The position numbers and the translations under genes are program-made. The notes below the pieces were generated by a model. The model saw nothing but the letters and a program-made list of their open reading frames with translations. It was not told the origin of the DNA and made no database searches. From NCBI GenBank assembly GCA_022578965.1, contig MU400531.1, forward strand, positions 1-64,000: DNA of 64,000 nt, given 5' to 3'. This DNA comes from Xylaria sp. FL1777. Its lineage: Eukaryota; Ascomycota; Sordariomycetes; Xylariales; Xylariaceae. Shown here piece by piece: positions 46,998 through 59,867 of this stretch (position 1 is the stretch's first letter; every line of letters begins with the position of its first letter).

Positions 46998-49900
46998 TAG
47001 TATTTTGTTTAGAATTTCTTTTGCAATTTTTCTAATTTTTTTGCTTTATTTTTTATTTTCTTAATTAATAGTTTTTACTTTTTATTAAATTAAAAAGTTA
47101 CTAGTTTCTAGCTATAATATTTCTAAAATAATGTTATAATTAAATATATTAGCAATATTTAATATAATTTGTTTTTTGTGTTTTTATATAAATATATTAA
47201 AAAGTTTAGTTTTTTTAAATATATAACTATTATTATAACTAAAAGTGCTTTTATTAAATCTTTTAATTTTTTAAGATTTTTGCTTATATTTCTAAAAAAT
47301 TTCATTTTATTTTGCTACTTTAAGTAAAATTATATTAGCTTATACTTTTAAATTAATTAAAGTATTATATTTTTTTTTTTAATATATAAGTTTAACTTTA
47401 AATTAGTTTTATTAGTTATTATATTAAACTTTATATAAGGCCTTAGTTTTTTTAGCTATTTGCTGCTTTTTTAGCAAATGTTTATTTTATTTTTTGATTT
47501 TTTTTTATAAAATGTTTAAATGCTTGTTTTATTTTGCACTTTAAATATTATTATGCTTTATTTTATTTTTGCTTTTAGTTAAGCTTTAAATTATAGTTTT
47601 TAAGCTTTTTTGCTTTTAGTAACTATTTTTTAGTATAATTATGCTTTAATTAGCTAATAATATTTATAGTAGTTATTTTTATATTTTTTTAAAATAATGT
47701 TATAAATATAGTTAAAATTTTTTTTAAATGTTATAAATTTTTATAGATCTTTATAATAAACTATAGTTATAACTAATTACTTTAGTTTATAAAGGTTTTA
47801 TATTTTTATTTTTGTAATTTGTTTAAAAAACTAATTATTTTTTAGTTTATTAAATAAATATTAGTAGTAATAATATATTATATAATAATTTTATAATATT
47901 TTATTATATTTTAGATTTTTTAGGTATAAAATATTATTATTGTTTTTTATTATAGTTTTATTATAGTAATAACTTTTAATAATTAGTTAAATTGCTAATT
48001 TTAGTTTTTAAAACATATTAGTTTTTATGCTAACTATTAGTACTTTTTTATTTTGTTATATTTAAAGCAGTTTAAGCTATAAAAATATTTTGTTTATTTT
48101 TATTAGTTCTTTTTTTATAGTATTTTTTATAGCTTTTAATTTTATTTGTTTTTGCTTTAAAGTTTTATAAGTTTTGTTTTTTTAAGTTTATTTAGCAACT
48201 AAATGTTTTAATAATTTATAATTAGTTTAATAATTATACTATTTATAGTTATAGTTTTGTTTTTTTAAATATAATTTTTTTTTAAGCTATATTTTAAGCT
48301 TTAATAATTTAAAGTTTTTATAGTTTTATAAGTTTACTAACTATATTAACTTACTACTTTTTATTATTTGTTACTTTTAGTTAAACTATTTTTTTAAGTT
48401 ATATATTAAATAACTTTAATTGTTTATATAGCAGATATATTTTTTTATAATTTGTTTTAATAATTATAAAGCTTTTAAATAATATTTGCATGCTTATTTA
48501 TTTTAACTTATATAAATAAAGCATTTAAATTTGTTTAGTGTAGTATTTTTATTTTAACTTAAAATAGCAACTTTATATTTTTGCTTTAAAAACATATTTT
48601 TTAAATTGCTTTATTATTTTTTATTGTTTTAAACTTTTATAACTTGTACTTTTTTTTTAAATTAAAGGATTTTTTTTTTTATAGCTTTTCTTTTTGTTTT
48701 TTTTTTTAAATTAGTATTATTTTTAAAAGTGTCTTTTTTTTTTATAGTTATAACATTTAACTTTAAATATATTTTAAAATTGTTGTTTTTAAACTTTACT
48801 AATTTGCTTAAATCTTTGTTTAATACTTTTTTAAGTATTCTTTTTTTTGTTTTTTTTAGTTTTTTTAGTTTTAAAATACTAATTAAATAATTATTAATTA
48901 ATTATAATAGCTATATTAATATACATATTAATTTTTGCTAGTTTATTTATTTTATATAGTTTGTTTTAAACTTAAGTTTTAAGTTTACTATAAAATAAGT
49001 AAAATAATGCAAGCTTAAGCAATCTTAAAATTACTATTAATTATTTAAATTTTATAGCATAATTTATTGCTATTTTTATTTATTTTAAGCAATAAAGTGT
49101 TTTTTTTGCATGTTTTGCCTTTTAAATATTTTTAAATAATGCTTTTATTTAATTTTTAAACTTAATATAGTTTTTAAAAATCTTTTTTATTTTTAGCTTA
49201 AAGTTAATTAACTTATTAGCTTTTAAAAAATCTTTTAAAATAAGTTAAAACTATTTTAGTACTTTTTTTAACAAAAATTATAAAGTAGTTATTACTTTTT
49301 AGTTCTTTTTTATAATAATAATAAAGTGCTATTTTAAATAAAGTTTAGCATAAATTAAAAAAGCTTTTATATTTATAAATTTATTATAAAGCTTTAAAGC
49401 AGTAAGTTTAAAACTTTTAATGTTTAGCATTTTTAACATTATAAATAATTTTAATAATAAAAGCAGTAATAATAATAAAAAGTTAAGTTTTTTATTTTAA
49501 GTTATTACTTTAAGTATAGCAATAATAAAAGTAAGCATTAAGTTTACTAATAGTAATATTAATGTTAATTATAATATAATTGCTTATTTAAAGCTTTAAC
49601 TTATTATTATAATAATAGTTATTATTGTTGCCTTAATTATTATAACTAATGTTTATACTAGTTTAAAAGTTATAACATTTAGTATTTAAGCTATTTTTTA
49701 AGTTAAAGCAATTAGTTTGTTTTGTAGTATTAACATTAGCATTAATTTTTTTTTATTATTGCTGCTTAACTTTTTTTTTTTTATTATTGCTTTTTTTTTA
49801 ATAAAAGTAATTAATAAAAGTGCTAAAGTTTATTGTTTTAATATATTGCTAGTTCTAAAAGTCTTTAAAATCTTTAAACTTAATTTTTGACTTTTTGTTT

Positions 49901-50098
49901 TTAATAATATAACTTAAATCTAGTTTTATTAGTTATTAAATAAAGTTTATTTACATAATACTGTTTAGCATTTTTATTTTTTAAATATTTTTTTAGTATA
50001 CTTTTAAAAGTTTATTTTATAAATTGTTTATTATTTAACTTTTTATATTAATATTTGTTTTTATATATTAAGTCTTATTAATTAAAAAGTTATTAAAG

Positions 50099-50592
50099 TA
50101 TAACGGACTTATTATATATTAATATAACAGGTTTGCTTTTAAAGTTTTAATTTGCAAGTAATAATAAGATTTTTAACAGTAGTTCGTTAAAGAGGTTTTT
50201 AAAGTACTTTTATTACTATGCATTAATAAGAGTTTTAAAGGATTAAAAGTAATAAATATATTAGTGCTTAGCAGTTATAAAAAATTAATAGCTAAAAAAC
50301 TAAAACTAAATAAATAACTAAATATAAAAAGTATATAATTATATAAACAAAAAAAAAGTAAAAAAAGTAGTAACTTTTTTTAAATTACTATAAGTTTAGT
50401 AAGCATTAAATTACTATAAGCTTAATAAGCTTTAAATTATTGTAAGCTTAATAAACTTTAAATTACTGTAAGCTTAGTAAGCTAAGTGAGTTATTACGTA
50501 ACTTCGGCTTTAGCTAGCAAAAAAAAAGGTGCAAAGTATATATAAAAGCATTAGGCCGCTTTAAAGGCCACTTTTGTGCTAATTTTATAACA
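50099..50592 (-). repeat. 5' LTR of copy A (494 bp)
   Basis: Same length as the left LTR and alignable without gaps. It starts TATAAC (TG changed to TA) and ends TATAACA. It is somewhat less mutated near its right end (GGCCGCTTTAAAGGCC remains at 50,553-50,568). Confidence 0.95.
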
Positions 50593-50597
50593 ACTAA
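50593..50597. repeat. Right target-site duplication of copy A (ACTAA)
   Basis: ACTAA directly after the LTR CA; identical to 42,888-42,892. Confidence 0.95.
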
Positions 50598-52090
50598 TAA
50601 AAATATTTAATATACTAAGTGTTTTAAACTTAACTTTTAGCAAAACTTTTGCATAAACTATATTAGCTTAGTTTAATAAATGCTTATATAATTTATTTAT
50701 TAAATTAACACTTAGTTATTTTAGCACTTTTAATATAACTAATTTTACTAAATTTAACTTTAGTTTATAGCTTATATATTTAGTTTTTAATTAACTAGTA
50801 TTAATAAATATCTTTATACTTAATTAATTGTTAAACTAGCTAAGTTAGCACTTTAGTGCTTATTTATGCATACTTATTTATAAATGTTTATATAATTAAC
50901 TGCAAGTAATAAATGTTTGCTGCTTTTTATACGTAGTAAATACTTAATGCTTTTATATATTTTAGCACTTTTAATGCTTAATTTATAGCTTTTATAGTTA
51001 ACTAATAAATGCTTTTAATAAACGTTTAAACTTAGTTATATTAGCACTTTTAGTATAGCTTATATAATTAATTAATAAATGCTTATAGCTTACATAATTA
51101 ATTATTAAACTTAGTTATTTTAGCATTTTTAGTTTTAGTTTATAGCTTATATAATTAATTAATAAGTGCTTATATAACTAACTAATAAACGCATAATTAC
51201 TGCTACTTTTTATATGTTTTAGCACTTTTTAGTGCTTTATTTATAGCTTATATAATTAACTAGTAAACATTAAATGCATTACTAAATTTAGTTATTTTAG
51301 CACTTTTTAGTGCTTTGTTTGTATATTTAATTAATTAGTAAATGCTTATATAATTAATTATTAATCTTTATTTTAGTATTTTTTAGTGCTTTATTTTCTA
51401 CTTTTTGTATGCTTTTATATATTTTAGTATAGCTTGCGCAATTGCTAATAAATGCTTATATAATTAACTAATAAATGCTTATAGCTTGTTATTTTAGCAT
51501 AGCTTAGTGCTTTGTTTGTAGCTTACATAATTAACTAATAAATGCTTGCATAGCTTTTTATACGCTTTTATATATTTTAGCATAGCTTGCGCAATTAACT
51601 AATAAATGCTTATATGATTAACTAATAAATGCTCACATATTAACTAATAAATGCTTATATAATTAACCGATAAATGCTTATAGCCCACATAATTAACGTT
51701 ATTTTAGCATAGCTTAGTGCTTTATTTATAGCCCGCATGTTTTTCAAGACTAGCATTATTAGCTTAACTGCAAATTTATTGGTTTTAATGCTTGCGTAGT
51801 AGTTATTACTTTCTGTTTATATGTTTTAGCATAGCTTGCACAATTAACTAATAAATGCTTATATAATTAACCGATACGCTTAGTTTGTAGTTTGCGCAAT
51901 TAACTTAGTAAACGCGCTGCTACTTTTTATATGCTTTTATATGTTTTAGCACTCCTTATATAATACTTAGTTTATAGCTTATATAATAATTAACTAGTAA
52001 ATGTTTTTATACTTTTAGTGCTTAGTTTATAGCTTGCATAATTAACTAGTAAATATATAATTGCTAGAACTTTTTGTATTAATAATAGCT
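50598..52090 (+). repeat. Degenerate satellite-like array
   Basis: About 1.5 kb of imperfect repeats built from three recurring words: TTTATAGCTTATATAATTAA, CTAATAAATGCTTATA and TTTTAGCACTTTTAGTGCT. Spacing between repeats is roughly 50-110 bp and irregular. It stops near 52,090. No coding potential is seen, and nothing similar occurs in the gene island. Confidence 0.75.
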
Positions 52091-53253
52091 TATAGCATAT
52101 TATTACTTTTTTATTATTAAGTAGTATATAAATGCCCTTAAATATTAATAGTTATATATTAAACTAACTTGCAGTTAAAATTAGTTTAATTAGTATAATA
52201 TATAAGTAAGTAAATAAATAGCTATAGCTTTTTATATAGTAAACTTAGTGCAATTAGCTTAACAAATGCTAAAATTAAAATTACTTAATTTTAGCAGCTA
52301 TAGCCTTTTGCATAATTATTACGTATAGTTAAAATTACTTAATCTTAATGGTTATTAGTTATACTAAAGTTTATTTGCAGTAAAAATAAAACTTAATATA
52401 AGCTAAAATTTAATAAACTTAATACGTTTTAGCATTATGCTTAGTTTATTAAATAAGCTTAATATGCTTTATAACTATTAAGTATAACTTTGTTAATTAA
52501 TTAAAGTTAACTTTTTTATATATTTATTAACCTTTATTAGCTTTAAAACATAAGTATAAAAAGTCTTATGTAAGTTTGCTAATTTTAAGAAAATATTTGT
52601 ATAGGATTTTTAAATTTATAGCTTATAAAACACCAAAAACAGTAAGTTTTAAAGTAGTCCTAATTTTAGTAATTAAAAAATCTACTACCTTAATTAAAAA
52701 AGCATATTAAATTAAACTAATTAAACATAGCTAACCATTATAGGTTAGTTTTAATAACTTAATTAATTAACTTTAATTAATTAACTAAAAGCAGCTTTTA
52801 TTTACTTTAGCATATATATATATATATATATATAAAGCAAACTTACTTAAATAAATACTTGTTATAATTACATATATATGTATTATAACTTAATGTAAAT
52901 TATAAGCAACTAATCTTATAGCTCTTAATAAAAAAGTATAAAACTCCAAATAATAATCGGCGTTATTACATATTAAATAATGTATTATTTTCTAGACCTA
53001 AGTTTATTTAAAATTAAGCAAGCTTGTTTTTTTAATTAAGACATTTCCTTGTTTTAACTAAACGCTTAGCTTACTAAGCGCTTAAATATAATATATAAAT
53101 TGCCTTTATTTTTAGTATTACTATTATTATTAGTATTATTATTATTAGCATTACTGTTATTAGTATTACTATTATTAACACTTTTGTTATTTTTAGTTTT
53201 ATTATTAGATTTAGTTTCATTGTTTAAATTCCGTTTTATTATTAGATTTTGTT

Positions 53254-53322
53254 TTATTATTATTGCTATTATTATTATTGCTATTATTATTATTGCTATT
53301 ATTATTATTGCTATTGTTATTT
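53254..53322 (+). repeat. 15-bp tandem repeat (ATTGCTATTATTATT)n
   Basis: About four to five units, with ATT-rich triplet repeats upstream at 53,108-53,190. It explains the leucine/isoleucine-rich chance frame across this stretch. Confidence 0.85.
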
Positions 53323-53999
53323 TAGCTTTAAAATATAATTATTTATTTTATAAAAAGAAACTGTTTTTAATTTATTTTGTTAGCTAAAATCCTAAAAAAT
53401 ATTTAACATGTTGCTTAGTTTACTTTTAAGTACTACTATATAAGGCCTATAGCTGTTTTAACATTATTAAGTGCATAAAAGCGTACAATATATTCTTTTA
53501 TTGTTTTGTTTATGTTGCTTATATAGCAACTAAAAATATTAATTAACTTATTTTTAATATTTTAATAACTGTTTAAATACTGCTTAAATGTAATAAGTGC
53601 TATAAAAATAGCTATATAAGCTATACTATATAATATCTTTAAGTTTAACTAATTTGCGTATTTTTGCAAACCTTTAGTTTTAAGAAAAAAAATAACAACC
53701 TTAGCTAAAGAGCTAAAAAAAAATATAAAAAGCTTTTAAACATAGTTTATATTATGCTATAAATAAATAATATATAATATTATATAAATAAAATATATAT
53801 ATAAATGTTTTTTAATTAAGCTATAACTATATATAAATTAAACTTTTTAGTTTTTGTAGCTTTGTAATAATAAAGGTTTAAATATTTATTTCTTATAGTT
53901 GCTTTAGTATTATAGTTTTTGCTTGTAAATATTTTAAGCTTAAAGCTTTTTTGATATATTGTTTAAATTAATGCGTTTTATATTTTATACATTTTTTAG

Positions 54000-54340
54000 T
54001 TATGCGTTTTTTAGCTAATATATCTTTTAACAATAAGTTTTTAATAATGTATTTTTTGGTTTATAGGTGTATTAGTAATAATTCTTTTAGTTAATAAGTT
54101 TTTAGCAATATATCTCTTGGTTTATAAATGTCTTTTAGTTAACAAGTATATTAGCAATAATTCTTTTAGTTAAAAGGTCTTTAATAATACATTTCTTGGT
54201 TTATATATATTTTTTAGTTAATAGGCGTATTAATAAAGATTTTTTTAGTTTATAGGTGTTTTTTCGTTAATAGGTATATTAGCAAGGATTTTTTTAGTTT
54301 GCAAGTATTTCTTTATTAATAGGTGTATTAATAACAAGTT
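54000..54340 (+). repeat. Imperfect repeat of roughly 60-80 bp
   Basis: Recurring phrases TTTAGTTAATAGGTGTATTA, GCAATAATTCTTTTAG and TTTCTTGGTTTATA in the same order, about five times, with length changes. Confidence 0.65.
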
Positions 54341-54389
54341 TACTTAAACCTTTTGCTTAATTAGCTTATATTAGTTTTAACTTATATAC

Positions 54390-54680
54390 ATTTTTGCTAG
54401 TTTGTTTATTTTTGCTAGTTTGTTTATTTTTGCTAGTTTGTTTATTTTTGCTAGTTTGTTTATTTTTGCTAATTTATTTATTTTTGCTAGTTTATTTATC
54501 TTTGCTAGTTTATTTATTTTTACTAGTTTTTATTTTCGCTAGTTTATTTATCTTTGCTAGTTTATTTATTCTTGCTAGTTTATTTATTTTTGCTAGTTTA
54601 TTTATCTTTGCTAGTTTTTATTTTCGCTAGTTTATTTATTTTCGCTAGTTTGTTTATTTTTGCTAGTTTATACTTATTTT
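54390..54680 (+). repeat. 18-bp tandem repeat (TTGCTAGTTTGTTTATTT)n
   Basis: About 16 near-identical units; a few are 15-16 bp. It generates a spurious six-residue-period LVCLFL frame. The right end coincides with a return to ordinary AT-rich sequence. Confidence 0.9.
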
Positions 54681-55014
54681 ATACCTAGCTTTTTATCAAG
54701 TAAATTAAATAGCTTTAACTTTTTATTTATTATACTTTTAATATTTTAGCTATTTATTAAGTAGTAATATTAGACTTGCTATAAAAGATATTTCGTGATT
54801 AATTTTGCTTACTTTTTTTAAGTAAAGAAATCATTTAAATTGTTGCAAAGTAGCAAAGCTAATATTTTATTGGCGCTTTATTGCCCCTAGTATTTTACCT
54901 TGCTACTATACATTAATAAGCAATACTTCTTTTTTTTTTCTTTTTAACCCTAATAACGCTTTTATTTATCCGGCTATATACATTTAGCATACTAAGAAAA
55001 TAAAAAACATAAAC

Positions 55015-55425
55015 ATGCCTGCTGCTAAAAATGAACTAGAATAGCTTATTAAAAATAGCAATAAACCTAATTATAATAACTACAATAATGTTAAAACTCT
55101 AGATTTAAAAGAATCTAAGTATAAGTATATTAAGAAATATAATACTAATTATAGTTATTATAATAATGTTAAAACTTTAAATTTAAAGGAGCTTAAATAT
55201 AAAGCTTTTGCTTTTAATTATAAGCTAGTTAACGCTAAAAAACACAACACTAAAAAACATAACACTAAAGAATATAACACTAAAAAACATAACACTAATC
55301 ATAGTTATCATTATAATATTAAAACTCCAGATTTAAACAAAGCTCCTGCTTTAAACTATAAGTTAGTTAGTGCTAAAAAAGCTAAGGCTAGCAATAGTAC
55401 TATTATTTGCAAAAAGGGCAACTAG
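55015..55425 (+). pseudogene. Lys/Asn-rich remnant frame with one internal stop, unknown
   Basis: From the ATG at 55,015 (MPAAKNELE) there is one TAG at 55,042, then 126 codons stay open to the TAG at 55,423. This is striking in DNA this AT-rich. The product is repetitive: YNNVKTLDLKESKYK and YNNVKTLNLKELKYK, then a KHNTK five-residue repeat (four units), then YHYNIKTPDLNKAPALNYKL. The TAG is the kind of stop made from TGG by G-to-A change. Many K and N codons may have been E and D codons. This patch keeps YpC and GpA sites that the surroundings have lost, so it is less mutated. I do not recognise the protein. It may be a decayed host gene or part of a transposon. Confidence 0.5.
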
Positions 55426-55760
55426 ACTTAAAATAGCTATAGCTACCTTTAAGTAGCAAAAATAATAGCTTTTTTAAACTCTGTTTATGTAACTTAAATA
55501 CTTAAGGCTATTTTTAAAAGCATAATATATACTATAGTTTAAATAAAAATATTAAAAAAATGCTAAAAATACTTTAAAAAGCTTAGCTAGTTATTTTATG
55601 CTAATAAAAAGGCATTTAAATAATACATTAGCAAAACAACTAAAAATATGCTTAATTCCTTTAAAAAATCCAAAAATAAAGATATATTTACTAAAATTTA
55701 TAATTAAACAAAGCTTTAATTACGCTTTAACCCTAGCTTATTTAGCTCTTTTTTAAATAT
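55426..55760. other. AT-rich spacer between remnant frame and copy B
   Basis: I see no feature. Short fragments such as TTCCTTTAAAAAATCC suggest it may be part of the same decayed unit as the preceding frame, but nothing can be read with confidence. Confidence 0.5.
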
Positions 55761-55765
55761 AATAT
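55761..55765. repeat. Left target-site duplication of copy B (AATAT)
   Basis: AATAT directly before the LTR; identical to 63,463-63,467. Confidence 0.9.
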
Positions 55766-56259
55766 TATAACAGACCTATTATATATTAATATAATAGGTT
55801 TGCTTTTAGGGTCTTGATTTGCAAGTAATAATAAAATCCTTAACGATAGTTTATTAAGAAGGTTTTTAAGGTACTTTTATTACTATGCATTAATAAAGGT
55901 CTTAAAGAATTAAAAGTAATAAATATATTAATGCTTAATAGTTATAAAAAATTAATAGCTAAAAAACTAGAACTAAATAAATAACTAAATATAAAAAATG
56001 CATAATTATATAAACAAAAAAAAAGTAAAAAAAGTAATAACTTTTTTTAAATTATTATAAGTTTAATAAGCATTAAATTATTATAAGCTTAATAAGCTTT
56101 AAATTATTATAAGCTTAATAAGCTTTAAATTACTATAAGCTTAGTAAGCTAAATAAATTATTATATAACTTTAGCTTTAGCTAGTAAAAAAAAAAGTATA
56201 AAATATATATAAAAGCATTAAGCTGCTTTAAAAGTTATTTTTATGCTAATTTTATAACA
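55766..56259 (-). repeat. 3' LTR of copy B (494 bp)
   Basis: Starts TATAACAGACC and ends TATAACA. Ungapped match to the other A/B LTRs, including the purine-tract complement TTATTTCTTTTTTTC just inside it. Confidence 0.95.
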
Positions 56260-56947
56260 TTATTTCTTTTTTTCTAAAATTGTTGTTTTAACAATTTTTT
56301 ATAAGTATTCTTTCTTTTTTTTTTTTTTATATATTATAATATTAAAGCGTATTAAAAAAACTAACTGCTTATTTAAAACAAAGCAAAAACTTATTTTTGC
56401 TTTTTTTATTAATTTTATTAGCTATAAAGTTATGCTTTATTTTTGCTGCTTTAATTAATTATTAACGTACAAAATAACAAATAATATATTTTGTTGTTTT
56501 AAATACGTATATGCTAGTTATTTTTGCAATAAATTGGAAGTTTTAATTAACTTAATTAATAATATAATTTTTAAACATTGTTATTTTAAAAAAAAAAAAA
56601 AGCAAGCAAAGCAATAGCTATTTTTAATTTAAAAAAAATTAAAATAAGCTTAAAATAGCTTTAATTTTGTTTTAAGCAAGTTAGCTTAGCTTTATATATA
56701 AAAACGTTTTTTAAAAGCAAAAAGTATTAAAATAGTTTAGCAAAAGCTTTAGTTTTTAAATAAACTAAACAAAATAAAACGTATTAAAAAAAAACAAAAA
56801 GCGCTAATAAAAAAGCAAAAATAACAAAAAAAGCAAATTAAAGCAGCATAAGCTATTTTATTTAAGTTTAATTAAGATTTTTTAAGCGTTTTTTTTAAGG
56901 TTAACTTTTTTTTTTTAGTTTTAAGTAGTTAAAATATTAGCAGTAAA

Positions 56948-59867
56948 ACTAATTTATAACTACTTTAGCAATTTTTAAGTATTTTTTAAGTTTTTAAGTA
57001 TTATTAACATATAAATATTTTTTTTATTTAATAAAATACTTTAGGTTATTATTATTTTAATAAAAATCTAGTATACTTTTAACTTTATAAACGTTTTAAT
57101 TTATTTTTATTTTTAGTTATATTTTAATAAATATTTTAATAAATGTTAATTTTAGTAAAAAAATGTAAAAAATAAAGTAAATTTACATATTTTTTAATAA
57201 TAACAGTTTATAGTTAATAAGTAAAATAACTTCTTTAATTTTAAAAAAGCTAAGTTTTTTAAATTTTAATTTATTGCTTAGTTGTTTTGTTTTAATTTAA
57301 AAAATATTAATGTTTGCATTTTATTTTTGTTATAGTAAATAAACCTTGTTTTTTTTCTTAAAAGTTAGTTTTTTAGTTCGTTTTTTATTATAATATACTA
57401 ACATTTATTGTTATAAAAATTAAAAGCATAATTATAGTTTAGCTTATAGCGTTTTAATTTTTATTGCAATAGTTTTTGTTTAAAGTACTATAATTAAAAT
57501 AACAAATGCTTTTATTAATGTTTTTTCTTGTTTTTTAATAATTGTTTGCTATTTATAAACAGCTTTATATAAAAATATGTTTATATTTTTATTTATTAAT
57601 ATATTATATAAAATTTATGCTATTAATAATAGTTTTATTTAATTATTTTATTAATAATTAATATAACTTTATAAATATTATTTTAGTATTTAGTTTAGTT
57701 TTTTTGTTTGTTTATTTGTTTATAAGTAATAAGCAATTAAAAACTTTAGTTTAATACTAATAAGTTTAAAAAAACTAATTTTAAACTTAAAAGTAAACAA
57801 TTTATTTTAGTTTAAAACAATTTTTTTTAATAGCTTATGCTTATTTAAATATTAGCATATAAAAGCATATATAAGTTATTTAATTGTTATATTTCCTTTA
57901 AACAGTAAAAAATAAGCATATTTAGTAAGTTTATTAATAATAACTTATATTTTATTATATTATACTTTTATAACTAAATTAATTAATAAAAATAATGCTA
58001 TAATAAAATTTTAAGCAATAGTATGCTATGCTTATTTAAATATTTATATAAGTTATAGCAGTTTATAAAGCTTATATTAAGCTATTTTAGCTTTATTATA
58101 AATATTATACTTTTTTATAATAAATTTAACTATATTTTATAGTTCTAAAAAATTATACTTTTTTTATAATTATTAAACTATTTTTATTGCTTTTTAGTAT
58201 TTATATAATAAGTATTTATAAAATTTCTTAATAAACTTATTTTATAAAAATTCTAGTAAATAAACCTTATATTTATATATTAGCTTATTATTTTTTAATT
58301 TTTTGTATTTTTGTAATTATGCTAACTTTTTTAAGTTATAAGCTTATTATAGCTATATATTTATAAAGTCCTTAAATATAACTTCGATTTTTAAGCTTTT
58401 ATTTTTTTAAAGATATAATACTTAAATGTTTTTTTTTAAAACTTTAAATTTTTTTTAACTTTATTAACTAAATATGTTTACTTAAATGTTTTTTTTTCTT
58501 TTAATATAACATATTTTAAAGTTAAACTTAAAAAAAAAAACTATTTAATTTTTATATTGTTTAATAATTTTTTGTATAGTTATAAATTTTATTAAGTTTT
58601 AATAATTTAAATAAATTTTAATTAGCTTTATAGTTTTTATAAAAAACAGTTTTTATTTTTTAAGTGCTATAATAATTGCAAGCAGTTCTTTATTATATAT
58701 AAAGTATTATAATGTTGCGTTTTATAGTGCTTTAAAATAATAAGCTACTAAATCCTATTTTTTGTTATTTTTTAGTTGTTTTAAAACTTTTGCAATTATA
58801 CTATTTAAAGCATTTATTTTTAGCTTTTTTTTTTTTATAAATTAAGTAATTTAACTATAAAATTAAAAATAACTTTTAGTTTTAGTTTTTTAAAAGCTTT
58901 TTAAACTTTTTTTAAAATTAAAAAAGATTTTTCTTTATATTTTTTTTTTATATACTTTATAAAATAAAATGCTATTTTTTTAAAGTCTTAAATTAACATT
59001 TAAATATAGTTTAAAAATCTTAATGCTTATTATATATTTATAATAATAGTTAAATTAAATATTTTTTAGTTTTGTATTATATTAATTTTTAACTATTAAA
59101 TTTATATTTGTTTTAAAGTAATTATAAATCCTAAAAAGTTAATCTTTTATATATGCTATATATACTTTTTTATATTAAGTTATAATTCTGCTTATTTAAG
59201 TGTTTTTAATACTTAAGTTATATGTTTTTTATATTTTTTTAGTGTTCTAAAATAAATTAAAATATTATTTAAGTAAATAAATATAAACTTGTTTAAAAAC
59301 TTCTATAGAATTATTATTATTATATATTAAAAGCTAGCTAATATGTTTTATAGTTCTTATAGCATAACTATATATTTATATAGTTTATATATTGTTTATA
59401 TAGCAGTTTTTTATTTTTTTTTTTTAGTTATTTTAATAGTATAATATTTATTTAAAATATTAACTGCTATAAATTATTTTGCTTAGCTAATGTTTTTTTT
59501 TATAGTTACTAGCAAAATAAAGAAATATTTATTTGCAATAATAATTGCGTTTAATAATTAATAGTTAACTATTACTTGCTATACTAGTTTTTCTTTTTTA
59601 TTAATTAGTTATTTTTTATCTTTTATTTTAAGTATTAGTACTATAAAGTATTTAACAAATAATTAAAATTTTTTTAAAAATTCTTTTGCTAAGTTTTTTT
59701 AAATATATTTTTATAAAGCATTTGTTTTGTTTAAGCTTATATAATATACTTAATAAAGCTTTAATTAATATTTTTTCTTAATAAAAATATAGTAATTCTA
59801 TAAGCTATATTTAAAAAGTTTTTTTTTTTTTTTTCTTTAAATAGTTTGTAAAATTTATAATATACTT
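56948..59867 (-). pseudogene. Pol remnant (RT, integrase, chromodomain), copy B
   Basis: Domain positions mirror copy A. The reverse transcriptase run-up starts near 59,867; the catalytic box is YLNN in FIYLNNILIY at 59,264-59,275; the integrase core has VIINKLTKYAYFLLFK at about 57,900-57,960; a chromodomain-like end lies near 56,950-57,095. There are many stops in all frames. Confidence 0.75.

Larger units (their letters stand above)
42893..50592 (-). mobile_element. Copy A: full-length Ty3/gypsy chromovirus, dead by C-to-T mutation
   Basis: 7,700-bp LTR retrotransposon with two 494-bp LTRs and a 5-bp ACTAA target duplication on both sides. It lies on the minus strand, so its 5' LTR is on the right. 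Next to the left LTR the minus strand has a purine run (AGAAAAAAAGAAATAA) suited to a polypurine tract, which supports the orientation. Pol domains can be read through stops in the order reverse transcriptase, integrase, chromodomain. I could not identify gag, protease or the tRNA primer site; the gag half (about 47,100-50,098) is too mutated. No frame is open, so the copy cannot move by itself. Confidence 0.95.
52091..55014. other. AT-rich spacer with several simple-sequence arrays
   Basis: No intact gene. It contains a (TA)n run at about 52,812-52,833, ATT-type triplet repeats at 53,108-53,190, a 15-bp array at 53,254-53,322, a repeat of roughly 60-80 bp at about 54,000-54,340 and an 18-bp array at 54,390-54,680. 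From about 54,850 to 55,010 the sequence is less AT-rich than its surroundings. Confidence 0.65.

Noticed and set aside
53100..53387. 95-residue leucine/isoleucine frame that looks like membrane helices
   Set aside because: It is the translation of ATT-type and 15-bp simple repeats.
54394..54630. 78-residue LVCLFL-repeat frame
   Set aside because: It is the translation of the 18-bp tandem repeat.
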